Below are positions 1-6,420 of a stretch of 10,743 nucleotides of DNA, piece by piece. The translations under genes were made by a program, and so were the position numbers. A model generated the notes under the pieces. It was not told the DNA's origin, made no database searches, and saw only the letters and a list, made by a program, of their open reading frames with translations. Within the stretch, counting starts at the first letter, position 1. Each line of letters begins with the position of its first letter. Origin of the DNA: Halobacteriales archaeon SW_9_67_24 (lineage in GTDB: Archaea; Halobacteriota; Halobacteria; Halobacteriales; Halococcaceae); contig PXSV01000185.1 in the NCBI GenBank assembly GCA_003022685.1, positions 1-10,743 on the forward strand, in the 5' to 3' direction.

Positions 1-43
1 CTCCCGAAACGATGACATCCACCACTTGGTGGGCGACTGACAT
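1..43 (-). CDS. Possible 5' end of a divergent gene running off the window
   Basis: On the minus strand an ATG at 43-41 opens a frame with no stop to the window edge; the 14 visible residues read MSVAHQVVDVIVSG. A weak TATA-like stretch (complement of 67-74) lies about 26 nt upstream, which would fit a leaderless haloarchaeal gene divergent from the ACT-domain gene. The piece is too short for any family assignment, and an open frame of this length occurs often by chance in GC-rich DNA. A perfect 6-bp inverted repeat with a 2-nt spacer (19-24 and 27-32) falls inside it and could instead be a regulatory hairpin or operator. Confidence 0.25.
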   Translation of the reverse strand, partial: MSVAHQVVDVIVSG

Positions 44-124
44 ACCCGGTCTCGGGCCGGCACGAACCTAAGCGGTTCGACCGACGACGTGTCGGGGTTC
101 GGAGCGACGAGCACGGATATGAGC

Positions 125-130
125 GTTTAA
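125..130 (+). promoter_or_regulatory. TATA-like box upstream of the ACT-domain gene
   Basis: TTTAAG in an otherwise GC-rich region. Transcription would start about 25 nt downstream, near 150-155, just before the ATG of a short leader frame at 156. Assigned by position and composition only. Confidence 0.4.
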
Positions 131-155
131 GCCCGGCGACACGCGAACAAGGGGT

Positions 156-197
156 ATGACTCCGATCGACACGCACGCTCCCCGGTGGTCGCCGTGA
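156..197 (+). other. Short leader ORF overlapping the ACT gene start
   Basis: ATG at 156 opens a 13-codon frame (MTPIDTHAPRWSP) ending in TGA at 195-197. That stop overlaps the in-frame GTG at 194 of the ACT-domain gene as GTGA, the kind of overlap seen at translationally coupled genes. It is also the first ATG after the predicted transcription start, so it could be translated as a leaderless mini-gene. It may be a true leader peptide, or chance, with the downstream gene starting on its own. It is not a frameshifted extension that I can recognise from the family. Confidence 0.25.
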
Positions 198-724
198 GCG
201 AACCCGCCGACGGCGCGGTCTCGGCCTACACGGTGCGGCTCGAACTCGTCGACGAACCCGGCGAACTCCTCCGTGCGCTCGAACCGGTCGCCGACAACGG
301 CGGGAACCTCCTCTCGATCTTCCACGAGCGCGGCTCGCTCACCCCGCGGGGCCACATCCCGGTCGAGGTCGATCTCGAAGCCACCCCCGAACGTTTCGAG
401 ACCATCGTGACCGCGCTCCGCGAGGCCGGCGTGAACGTCATTCAGGCCGGCGCGGAACGCTACGGCGAGGAACTCTCGGTGGTGCTCGTCGGCGATCTCG
501 TCGAGACCGACCTCTCCGATACCCTCTCGCGGCTCGAATGTGCGAGCGCCTCGGTGGCGGACGTCGCACTCTCGGCCCCGGAGGGCACCGACGAACCCGC
601 GAGCGCCCGGCTCCGCCTCGCGACCCAGGCCGGCGAGCGCGACCAGGCGCTCGATACCGTTCGCGCGGTCGCCGACGAGAAGGACCTCCTCCTCGTCGAA
701 CCGCTCGTGGGGGCCGATCGATGA
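185..724 (+). CDS. ACT-domain amino-acid-binding protein, partner of homoserine dehydrogenase
   Basis: A 179-residue acidic protein. Residues about 15-90 form a clear ACT-type regulatory domain: a strand TVRLELVDEPGELLRAL, a glycine-rich turn DNGGNLLSI, and PRGHIPVEVDLEA. The second half (about 95-175) looks like a second, more divergent ACT-like module. ACT domains bind amino acids and control enzymes of amino-acid metabolism, so this is probably the allosteric or regulatory partner of the homoserine dehydrogenase that follows, sensing an aspartate-family product such as threonine. Its stop overlaps the hom start as ATGA, indicating coupled translation. There is no ATG start in frame: GTG at 185 or GTG at 194 are the options. 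The latter overlaps the stop of a 13-codon leader frame and may be the true start. Family assignment is firm; the ligand is inference. Confidence 0.85.
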   Translation: MVAVSEPADGAVSAYTVRLELVDEPGELLRALEPVADNGGNLLSIFHERGSLTPRGHIPVEVDLEATPERFETIVTALREAGVNVIQAGAERYGEELSVVLVGDLVETDLSDTLSRLECASASVADVALSAPEGTDEPASARLRLATQAGERDQALDTVRAVADEKDLLLVEPLVGADR

Positions 725-1612
725 GGCTCGGAGTCGTGGGCTGCGGTGCGGTCGGAAGTGCGGTCGCCGAGCTCGCGGGCGAGTACGGCCACCGAGTGAC
801 GGCGCTCGCCGATTCCGCGAGTGCGACGATCGATCCCGAGGGGATCGATGTCGGGACCGCGCTCGATCGGAAGGCCGAGGGCCGGGGCGTCGGCACCGAT
901 GGAATCGATCGCGCGCTCGACGCCGAGTACGATGTCCTGATCGAGGCCACGCCGACGACGCTCGGCGACGCCGAACCGGGCTTCTCCCACGCCCGCCGCG
1001 CGCTTGAACGCGAGTGCCACGTGGTGCTCGCGAACAAGGGCCCGGTCGCCGAGCGATACGCCGACCTCCGCGCGGCCGAACGCGAGAGCACTGGAACCGT
1101 GCTGTTCGAGGCCGCCGTCGGCGGCGCGATCCCGGTGCTCTCGACGATCGCGGACCTCGGCCCGGCGAACGTGACCGCCGTCCGGGGCGTGCTGAACGGG
1201 ACCGCGAACTTCATCCTCTCGCGGATGAGTGCCGAGGAACTCGACTACGAGCACGTGCTTGCCGAGGCTCAGGACCTCGGTGTCGCCGAAACCGACCCCA
1301 CCTTCGACGTCGAAGGCACCGACGCCGCGCTCAAGTGTGCCATCCTCGCGAACGTCCTCGGGAACGGCGAAACGACACTCGCCGAGGCCGACGTCACCGG
1401 GATCACCGATCTCACCCCGAGCGCGCTCGATCTCGCCACCGGCGACGGCCGCACCGTTCGCCTCGTCGGCGAGGTCGTCGACGGCCACTGGCACTCAGAA
1501 CATCGTCCAGCTCGAAACCCGCCACGCCGGTCAGCTCAATCTGAGCGGGCGCGGCGCGGGCGGGCGAGCGACTGCGACGGCGGTGCTCGGGGACGTCGGC
1601 CGGCTCCCGTAA
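721..1612 (+). pseudogene. hom: Homoserine dehydrogenase, broken by an internal deletion and frame change
   Basis: Homoserine dehydrogenase reduces aspartate semialdehyde to homoserine with NAD(P)H, the branch point to threonine and methionine. From the ATG at 721, 255 residues match the family. There is a Rossmann GCGAVG loop (7-12), the ANKGP nucleotide/substrate loop (104-108), and the family signature starting AQDLGVAETDP (183-193) and ending in the catalytic lysine K205. After VVDG (about 1485) the frame turns to nonsense and runs to a stop at 1684-1686. The next frame from 1484 carries the true C-terminus: GTQNIVQLETRHAGQLNLSG and a glycine-rich end, 42 residues, stop at 1610-1612. Between the two, about 19 codons expected from the family (a VGPRLVP-like stretch) are absent, with a net loss of 2 modulo 3. 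Everything else is intact, so the lesion is recent or an assembly error. If real, the product has a wrong last 66 residues and is probably inactive. Confidence 0.85.
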
Positions 1613-1689
1613 CCGAGCCCGGTATTCGATCGTGTGCAGGCGTCCCAAACCGCCCGAGGCTGGCGTTCTCGGCCACTGCATCGTAATCG

Positions 1690-1695
1690 TTTTAA
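1690..1695 (+). promoter_or_regulatory. TATA box of the tuf-rpsJ transcript
   Basis: TTTTAA inside an AT-rich patch (1686-1697) in the 134-nt gap after hom. Predicted transcription start is near 1717-1722, leaving a short leader of about 25-30 nt before the ATG at 1747. The remainder of the gap (1613-1685) shows no gene. Confidence 0.55.
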
Positions 1696-1746
1696 CTGGA
1701 ACTACCGAACGATCCCGGCACAGCGCTACCCGCGCGTGAGACACCA

Positions 1747-3012
1747 ATGGCAGACAAACCGCACCAGAACTTGGCCATCATCGGCCACGTCGACCACGGC
1801 AAGAGCACGCTCGTCGGACGCCTCCTCTACGAGACGGGCAACGTCCCCGAGCACGTCATCGAGCAGCAGCGAGAGGAAGCCGAGGAGAAGGGCAAGGGCG
1901 GCTTCGAGTTCGCCTACGTGATGGACAACCTCGCGGAGGAGCGAGAACGCGGCGTCACTATCGACATCGCCCACCAGGAGTTCGACACCGACGAGTACTA
2001 CTTCACCATCGTCGACACGCCCGGCCACCGCGACTTCGTGAAGAACATGATCACGGGTGCATCCCAAGCGGATCACGCCGTATTAGTGGTCGCGGCGGAC
2101 GACGGCGTCCAGCCCCAGACACAGGAACACGTCTTCCTCGCCCGTACCCTCGGGATTCAGGACCTGATCGTCGGGGTTAACAAGATGGACCTCGTCGACT
2201 ACGACCAGAACGACTACGACCAGACCGTCGCGGAGGTCAAGGACCTCCTCGGCCAGGTCAACTTCGACACCGAGGACGCGAGCTTCATCCCGATCTCGGC
2301 GTTCGAGGGCGACAACATCGCCGAGGCCTCCGAAAACACCGACTGGTACGACGACGACACCGTTCTCGAAGCGCTCAACGACCTGCCGGAGCCCCAGCCG
2401 CCGACCGACGCGCCGCTCCGGCTCCCGATTCAGGACGTCTACACCATCTCGGGCATCGGCACAGTACCAGTGGGACGGGTCGAAACGGGAATCCTCGAGA
2501 CCGGGAACAACGTCTCCTTCCAGCCCAGCGACGTGGGCGGCGAGGTCAAAACCGTCGAGATGCACCACGAGGAGGTCCCGAAGGCCGAGCCGGGCGACAA
2601 CGTCGGGTTCAACGTCCGTGGGATCGGCAAGGACGACATCCGCCGGGGCGACGTCTGTGGCCCCGCCGAGGACCCCCCATCGGTCGCCGAGACCTTCCAG
2701 GCCCAGGTCGTCGTGATGCAGCACCCCTCCGTCATCACCGCGGGCTACACACCGGTCTTCCACGCTCACACCGCACAGGTCGCCTGTACGATCGAGTCGA
2801 TCGACTCGAAGATCGACCCCGCGAGCGGGGACGTCGACGAGGAGAACCCCGACTTCATCCAGTCGGGTGACGCCGCCGTCGTGACCGTGCGCCCGCAGAA
2901 ACCGCTGAGCATCGAGCCGTCGAGCGAGATCCCCGAACTCGGGAGCTTCGCCATCCGCGACATGGGTCAGACCATCGCCGCCGGCAAGGTCCTCTCGGTT
3001 GACGAGTCATAA
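1747..3012 (+). CDS. tuf: Translation elongation factor 1A (EF-1 alpha)
   Basis: A 421-residue GTPase that delivers aminoacyl-tRNA to the ribosomal A site. GTP-binding motifs are all present: G1 GHVDHGKST (13-21), the switch I region ERERGVTID (65-73), G3 DTPGH (90-94), and G4 NKMD (145-148). The G domain is followed by the two beta-barrel domains (about 225-310 and 320-420), with an archaeal/eukaryal-type ending SFAIRDMGQTIAAGKV. Length is normal for haloarchaea, and the abundance of Asp and Glu fits a high-salt cytoplasm. The ATG at 1747 lies shortly after a good TATA box. Its TAA stop shares one base with the ATG of rpsJ (TAATG), so the two are co-transcribed and probably coupled. Confidence 0.97.
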   Translation: MADKPHQNLAIIGHVDHGKSTLVGRLLYETGNVPEHVIEQQREEAEEKGKGGFEFAYVMDNLAEERERGVTIDIAHQEFDTDEYYFTIVDTPGHRDFVKNMITGASQADHAVLVVAADDGVQPQTQEHVFLARTLGIQDLIVGVNKMDLVDYDQNDYDQTVAEVKDLLGQVNFDTEDASFIPISAFEGDNIAEASENTDWYDDDTVLEALNDLPEPQPPTDAPLRLPIQDVYTISGIGTVPVGRVETGILETGNNVSFQPSDVGGEVKTVEMHHEEVPKAEPGDNVGFNVRGIGKDDIRRGDVCGPAEDPPSVAETFQAQVVVMQHPSVITAGYTPVFHAHTAQVACTIESIDSKIDPASGDVDEENPDFIQSGDAAVVTVRPQKPLSIEPSSEIPELGSFAIRDMGQTIAAGKVLSVDES

Positions 3013-3320
3013 TGCAGCAGGCGCGCGTCCGCCTCGCCGGCACCAGCCCGACGGACTTGGACGACATCTGCGACGACGTCCGCGAGATCGCCACCAAAAC
3101 GGGGGTCAATCTCAGCGGGCCGATCCCGCTGCCGACGAAGGAACTCGAAGTGCCGATCCGGAAGTCCCCCGACGGTGAGGGGACCGCCACGTGGGAGCAC
3201 TGGGAGATGCGGGTTCACAAACGGCTGATCGATCTCGACGCCGACGAGCGCGCCCTCCGCCAGCTCATGCGGATCCAGGTGCCCAACGACGTCTCGATCG
3301 AGATCGTTCTCGAAGACTGA
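3012..3320 (+). CDS. rpsJ: 30S ribosomal protein uS10 (S10)
   Basis: A 102-residue protein matching archaeal/eukaryal uS10 (S20e). It starts QQARVRLAGTSPTDLDDICD, has the conserved GPIPLPTKELEVPIRKSPDG loop (36-55), HWEMRVHKRLIDLDA, and a short end VSIEIVLED. It sits in the head of the small subunit; the extended loop contacts 16S rRNA and uS14. It overlaps the tuf stop by one base, the classical archaeal tuf-rpsJ pair. Full length, with no sign of damage. Confidence 0.96.
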   Translation: MQQARVRLAGTSPTDLDDICDDVREIATKTGVNLSGPIPLPTKELEVPIRKSPDGEGTATWEHWEMRVHKRLIDLDADERALRQLMRIQVPNDVSIEIVLED

Positions 3321-3323
3321 ACG

Positions 3324-3343
3324 CGACGGTTCGGCGGCCGTCG
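3324..3343 (+). terminator. Possible hairpin after rpsJ
   Basis: Perfect 6-bp inverted repeat CGACGG/CCGTCG with an 8-nt loop, starting four bases after the rpsJ stop. A T-rich GTTTTCT follows only at 3391-3397. It could end the tuf-rpsJ transcript or stabilise its 3' end. Haloarchaeal terminators are usually T-tracts rather than hairpins, so support is weak. Confidence 0.3.
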
Positions 3344-3390
3344 TTGGGGCGCTGCACTCGCTCACGCGCTCGGCCCACGCCACCCGTGGG

Positions 3391-3400
3391 GTTTTCTATC
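3391..3400 (+). promoter_or_regulatory. Promoter of the rhomboid gene
   Basis: GTTTTCTATC is centred about 25 nt before the ATG at 3420, the spacing expected for a leaderless transcript. The more AT-rich CTATAATC at 3405-3412 is too close to the start to act as the TATA box. The T-run may also serve as a terminator for the rpsJ transcript. Confidence 0.35.
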
Positions 3401-3419
3401 ACGAGCTATAATCAGTGGT

Positions 3420-4037
3420 ATGGGTCGCCTCGCGGGAAGTCCGACGGTTCAGACGCTCGCGATCATGGCCGTCGTGTTCGTCGTCAACGAAGCCACCAAG
3501 CTGCTCGGTTTGCTCGGCCTGTCGCAGTTCCTGTTCGTTCTCGGTCCGACCTTTCCGCTTCGGCCGTGGTCGCTGATGACCAGTGTGTACGCCCACGCCG
3601 GCCCCGCGCACCTCGTGAGCAACGCGATCATGCTCGTGCTGGTCGGGCTGATCGTCGAGCGTTCGACCACGTGGTTCCGGTATCACGTCTTCTTCGTCAC
3701 GACGGGCGTGCTCGCGGGACTCGCTCAGGTGCTGCTCCTGCCGGGGAGTCGGGTACTCGGCGCGAGCGGCGCGATCTTCGCCCTACTGGGGTACGTCGTC
3801 ACCGGCAACCCGGTCTCGGGGTCGGTGCTTGACGTTCTTCGGCTGAGCCGACGGGTCCAGATCGCGCTGTTCGCAGTGCTCGCGGTCGTGGTCACCGTGC
3901 TAACTGGCGCGCCTGGCGTCGCCCTCGTGGCACATTTCACCGGCTTCCTGCTCGGACTGCTCGCCGGACGGATGGGGCTGCTGGCGGTTGGCGAACCCCG
4001 GGACAGAACGCAAGTTACAAGCGGACCGCCCGGATAG
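3420..4037 (+). CDS. Rhomboid-family intramembrane serine protease
   Basis: A 205-residue multi-pass membrane protein. Hydrophobic helices lie near residues 13-42, 64-80, 89-107, 113-130, 147-162 and 166-190. Catalytic features of rhomboids are visible: the active-site serine in GASGAIF (S116), the partner histidine in AHFTGFLLG (H172), and the HxxxN element HLVSN (H64/N68) lining the oxyanion side. Rhomboids cut single-pass membrane substrates within the bilayer; the substrate here is unknown. The core six-helix form matches the usual archaeal length. The tail after 190 is polar. The gene ends 10 nt before tRNA-Ala, so the tRNA promoter must lie within its 3' end. Confidence 0.9.
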   Translation: MGRLAGSPTVQTLAIMAVVFVVNEATKLLGLLGLSQFLFVLGPTFPLRPWSLMTSVYAHAGPAHLVSNAIMLVLVGLIVERSTTWFRYHVFFVTTGVLAGLAQVLLLPGSRVLGASGAIFALLGYVVTGNPVSGSVLDVLRLSRRVQIALFAVLAVVVTVLTGAPGVALVAHFTGFLLGLLAGRMGLLAVGEPRDRTQVTSGPPG

Positions 4038-4047
4038 AAGCGGGCGC

Positions 4048-4119
4048 GGGCTCGTAGATCAGCGGTAGATCGCTTCCTTCGCAAGGAAGAGGCCCTGGGT
4101 TCGAATCCCAGCGAGTCCA
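4048..4119 (+). tRNA. tRNA-Ala (anticodon CGC)
   Basis: The 72-nt cloverleaf folds completely. The acceptor stem is GGGCTCG/CGAGTCC with a G-T wobble at the third pair, which is the G3:U70 alanine identity element. The D arm is GATC/GATC with loop AGCGGTA, the anticodon stem CTTCC/GGAAG with loop TTCGCAA (anticodon CGC, reading GCG), and the T arm CTGGG-TTCGAAT-CCCAG; discriminator A at 4119. There is no intron, and CCA is not encoded (the next bases are TTC). Confidence 0.96.
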
Positions 4120-4121
4120 TT

Positions 4122-4179
4122 CCACTTTTGCTTCGCTCAGTCGCTCCCTACGGTCGCTCCTTCGCTTGCAAAAACGTGG
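4122..4179 (+). repeat. Imperfect inverted repeat enclosing short direct repeats, 3' of tRNA-Ala
   Basis: CCACTTTTGC (4122-4131) and GCAAAAACGTGG (4168-4179) are inverted copies differing by a 2-nt bulge. Between them GTCGCTCC occurs twice (4140-4147 and 4153-4160). The TTTT at the left arm probably ends the tRNA transcript. The remainder of the gap to 4340 contains no gene that I can support. Confidence 0.5.
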
Positions 4180-4305
4180 GGAAAAGCGCGTCGGGCTTCC
4201 CGTTGGTCAGCCCTCGCGCCCGCTCGCTCGGCTTCCGGCCTCACTCGCGGTCCGATCACTGACACCACCGCAACCGCACAGCACCGCCCAACTCCTCAGA
4301 GCAAT

Positions 4306-4314
4306 CGTTATTAC
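4306..4314 (+). promoter_or_regulatory. TATA-like box of the PHP-domain gene
   Basis: CGTTATTAC is the only AT-rich stretch in the gap. It is centred about 30 nt before the ATG at 4341, giving a start near 4335 and an almost leaderless message. Confidence 0.45.
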
Positions 4315-4340
4315 TGGTCCGGAACGATACTGCGCCATCA

Positions 4341-5090
4341 ATGACCCAAACGGCCACGGTCGCCGTCGACCCGCACGTCCACTCCGAGGGCTCGTACGAC
4401 GGCCGGGAGCCGGTCGAACTCCTCCTCGAACACGTGGCCGAGATCGACCTCGACGGGATCGTGGTCACCGATCACGACGCGATCGAGGAATCGCTCCGGG
4501 CGGCCGAGCTCGCCCCCGAGTACGGCCTGCTCGGCATCGCCGGCGTCGAGGTCTCGACCGCCCACGGCCACCTGCTCGCCATCGGCGTCGAGACCAGGCC
4601 CGAGCGCGGCCGACCGCTCGCCGAGACCGTCGAGCGGGTGCCCGACCTCGGTGGCGTCGCGGTCGTTCCCCACCCCTTCCAGCGGAGTCGCCACGGCGTC
4701 AAGAAGCGCCATCTCACCGACTACGACGCGATCGAGGGCTACAACTCGATGCTGTTCACGGGCTATCGAAACCGCCGAGCGCGGGCCTTCGCCGCTGCGC
4801 ACGAGTATCCGACGGTCGGCGCGAGCGACGCGCATATCCTGCCGAACGTCGGTCGGGCGTACACCGAGATCCGGATCGATCTCGAACCCGCGTCGCTCGC
4901 ACCCGAGGCAATCGACGGGCGGGCGGTCGTCGAGGCGATGCGTGCGGGCGCGACCGATATCAGGGGCAAGCGAACGCCGATCCACCGCAGCGCACGCCAA
5001 TACGCAAGGGGTGCGCTTCGCAAGGGGACCTATCTCGTGACCTCGCGAATGCCGCTCGTGCCGACCCTGCCGGCGTCGATGGCCGACTGA
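4341..5090 (+). CDS. PHP-domain metal-dependent hydrolase/phosphoesterase
   Basis: A 249-residue protein with the PHP (polymerase and histidinol phosphatase) metal-site motifs in order: DPHVHS (H12, H14), TDHD (43-46), GVEVST (E70), HGHLL (H75, H77), VPHPF (H111) and GASDAH (D163, H165). PHP proteins bind a tri-metal cluster and hydrolyse phosphate esters; the small stand-alone archaeal members have no settled substrate, and nucleotide-, RNA-end- or sugar-phosphate-directed roles are all possible. The C-terminal part (about 195-249) is basic and outside the core fold. The gene stands alone, with its own promoter and no operon partner. Confidence 0.88.
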   Translation: MTQTATVAVDPHVHSEGSYDGREPVELLLEHVAEIDLDGIVVTDHDAIEESLRAAELAPEYGLLGIAGVEVSTAHGHLLAIGVETRPERGRPLAETVERVPDLGGVAVVPHPFQRSRHGVKKRHLTDYDAIEGYNSMLFTGYRNRRARAFAAAHEYPTVGASDAHILPNVGRAYTEIRIDLEPASLAPEAIDGRAVVEAMRAGATDIRGKRTPIHRSARQYARGALRKGTYLVTSRMPLVPTLPASMAD

Positions 5091-5170
5091 CCCCGGCGCG
5101 ACGAGTCGCACTTCCGGCGTGTGAGTTCCACCCCGTCACGGCCTCGTCGCTTGCGTTGGCCGGGTGAACG

Positions 5171-5368
5171 GTGAAGAAGCTCTGTCTCGACGCGGAAGAC
5201 ATGGGTGCAATCAACGACCTCGCCGAAAGCATCAACGACGCACGCCGGTCGATCTGGGGCGACGCGAGCACCGTCGGGAAGATACTGATCCTCGTGGTGT
5301 TGATCGCCTCGGGAATCGGTATCCCGATCATCATCATCGCGCTGATCGCCCAGGCGATCGCCGAGTAG
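5171..5368 (+). CDS. Small single-helix membrane protein of unknown function
   Basis: 65 residues from the GTG at 5171, or 55 from the ATG at 5201. A short polar N-terminus with a likely amphipathic stretch (DLAESINDARRSIWGD) is followed by one strongly hydrophobic segment, about residues 37-62, rich in Ile and Leu with a GIGIP kink. No family recognised. It lies 80 nt after the PHP gene and 52 nt before the first antitoxin, without an evident TATA box of its own, so it may be read through from upstream. It could be a small regulator of a membrane complex; nothing in the sequence shows a function. Confidence 0.6.
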   Translation: MKKLCLDAEDMGAINDLAESINDARRSIWGDASTVGKILILVVLIASGIGIPIIIIALIAQAIAE

Positions 5369-5390
5369 TCGTCACCCGTTCGGGCAACGG

Positions 5391-5397
5391 TTTTTAT
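5391..5397 (+). promoter_or_regulatory. TATA box of the first toxin-antitoxin pair
   Basis: TTTTTAT is centred about 27 nt before the ATG at 5421, the textbook distance for a leaderless haloarchaeal transcript starting at or next to the A of the ATG. Confidence 0.6.
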
Positions 5398-5420
5398 CCG
5401 ATGGCGCACGTAGCACGAGC

Positions 5421-5735
5421 ATGACCGAAATCGTGGAGACACCGGGAGTGCTGGGCGGCAAACCCAGAATCGAGGGCCGACGCATTGGCGTCCATCAGAT
5501 CGTCTCGCTCGTCGTCGACGGCGACCTCACGCCCGAGGAGATGGCCGTCCGGTACGACCTCGAACTCGCGGACATCCATCGAGCGATCGCCTACTACTAC
5601 GACAACCCCAAGGAGATCAGGGCAGTCCGGAAGCGCCGCCGTGAGAAAATCGAAAACGCGGATCCGACCCGACCCGAGGACCTCGGTATCGAACCACGGG
5701 ACACCGCCGATCCGAAACCGAAATCGGACGACTGA
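5421..5735 (+). CDS. DUF433-family antitoxin (module 1)
   Basis: A 104-residue protein with the DUF433 layout. The N-terminus EIVETPGVLGGKPRIEGRRI resembles the family pattern (P.vlgGkP.i.GtRi), followed by a predicted helix-turn-helix (about 25-65: IVSLVVDGDLTPEEMAVRYD and LELADIHRAIAYYYDNP). The extended charged tail (70-104) is the likely toxin-binding part. DUF433 proteins typically stand immediately upstream of PIN-like DUF5615 proteins and act as VapB-like antitoxins that also repress their own promoter. The toxin gene follows after 2 nt. It is a paralogue of the antitoxin at 6106: 21 of the first 28 residues are identical. Confidence 0.88.
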   Translation: MTEIVETPGVLGGKPRIEGRRIGVHQIVSLVVDGDLTPEEMAVRYDLELADIHRAIAYYYDNPKEIRAVRKRRREKIENADPTRPEDLGIEPRDTADPKPKSDD

Positions 5736-5737
5736 CA

Positions 5738-6061
5738 GTGCGGATCATCGTCGACGAGAACGTTTCGGATGCGATCGTCAACGCGATCCGCGCGGCGGGC
5801 CACGAACTCGCACTCGTTCGGAATACGTACGGAAATGGAACCGACGACACCGAAATCGAGAGCAGAGCCAGCGAAGACGGTCGGGCAGTGCTGACCCACG
5901 ACGACGATTTCCTCGGGCTGGACCCACCACACGCACCAATCTTTTTCATGCCGGACGACTCCCCACCGGTGGCACGCGTCGTCGGTGCGGTCAACTGGCT
6001 GGAGGAAAACGGCGTCGACCTGACCGACGGAGAGTTCTTCGTGCCCGATGGCTGGGCGTGA
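5738..6061 (+). CDS. DUF5615 PIN-like toxin (module 1)
   Basis: A 107-residue protein with the DUF5615/Mut7-C PIN-like pattern: an N-terminal strand with the acidic motif VDEN (D6), a first helix ending in AAGHELALV, central acidic residues D36/D37, and LTHDDDF (52-58), the second acidic cluster. PIN-like folds of this kind are candidate metal-dependent RNases. As the partner of a DUF433 antitoxin it is the presumed toxin. The start is a GTG at 5738, two bases after the antitoxin stop, so the pair is one transcriptional unit. Full length with no lesion. The toxin role is inferred from family and gene pairing. Confidence 0.85.
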   Translation: MRIIVDENVSDAIVNAIRAAGHELALVRNTYGNGTDDTEIESRASEDGRAVLTHDDDFLGLDPPHAPIFFMPDDSPPVARVVGAVNWLEENGVDLTDGEFFVPDGWA

Positions 6062-6074
6062 CAAAGTCCAGACA

Positions 6075-6080
6075 GTTTTA
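6075..6080 (+). promoter_or_regulatory. TATA box of the second antitoxin
   Basis: GTTTTA ends 26 nt before the ATG at 6106, inside the 44-nt gap between modules, giving a leaderless start. It shows that module 2 is transcribed separately even though it follows closely. Confidence 0.55.
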
Positions 6081-6105
6081 CTGCCGCGGAGCATCAGTGG
6101 GTCCA

Positions 6106-6420
6106 ATGGCCGAAATCGTCGAGACGCCGGAGGTGCTGGGTGGGAAACCCAGAACCGAGGGGCGGCGAATCAGCGTGCTCCACGTCGTGGACCAAATTCA
6201 GGGCGGCCGCACGCCCGAGGAAGTCACCACCCAGTTCGATCTCACGCTCGGCGAGGTCCACACCGCGCTTGCGTACTACTACGAACATCCCGAGGAGATG
6301 CACGAACTCCGCGAGGAGGTCGCCGAGCGCGTGCGCGAACATCGGGAAGAGGCAATCACCGGCCCCGAGGACTTGCCGGATGACTTGCGGTCCGACGAGG
6401 AGCCATCCCAACGGCCATGA
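6106..6420 (+). CDS. DUF433-family antitoxin (module 2), now without a full partner
   Basis: A 104-residue paralogue of the module 1 antitoxin with the same organisation: N-terminus EIVETPEVLGGKPRTEGRRI, a helix-turn-helix region (about 26-65) with PEEVTTQFDLTLGEVHTALA, and YYYEHPEEM. The charged tail (67-104) is quite different from that of module 1, which suggests that each antitoxin recognised its own toxin. Its stop overlaps the start of a DUF5615 gene as ATGA, but that toxin is cut after 15 codons. The antitoxin is therefore an orphan; it could still repress promoters or cross-neutralise the first toxin. Confidence 0.85.
   Translation: MAEIVETPEVLGGKPRTEGRRISVLHVVDQIQGGRTPEEVTTQFDLTLGEVHTALAYYYEHPEEMHELREEVAERVREHREEAITGPEDLPDDLRSDEEPSQRP

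Noticed and set aside
19..32. CCACCA/TGGTGG palindrome as a terminator
   Set aside because: No T-tract follows on either strand, and it lies inside a possible open frame; too short to call.
460..1494. 344-codon minus-strand open frame across the ACT and hom genes
   Set aside because: Shadow of third-position GC bias; the plus-strand frames have clear family motifs.
1612..1686. Natural extension of hom to the stop at 1684-1686
   Set aside because: The residues after 255 are Arg/Pro-rich with no family similarity, while the true ending is readable in the next frame to 1612.
2083..2769. 228-codon antisense open frame inside tuf
   Set aside because: Made of Val, Asp, Gly and Leu-rich shadow sequence mirroring tuf codon bias; tuf itself is certain.
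3405..3412. CTATAATC as a bacterial-like -10 or TATA box for the rhomboid gene
   Set aside because: Only about 10 nt before the ATG, too close for an archaeal TATA box; the 3391-3400 stretch has the right distance.
4166..5167. Long forward open frame of 333 codons overlapping the PHP gene
   Set aside because: Rich in Arg and Pro with no domain pattern; it is an out-of-frame shadow of the PHP gene, which has all its metal-ligand motifs in the correct frame.
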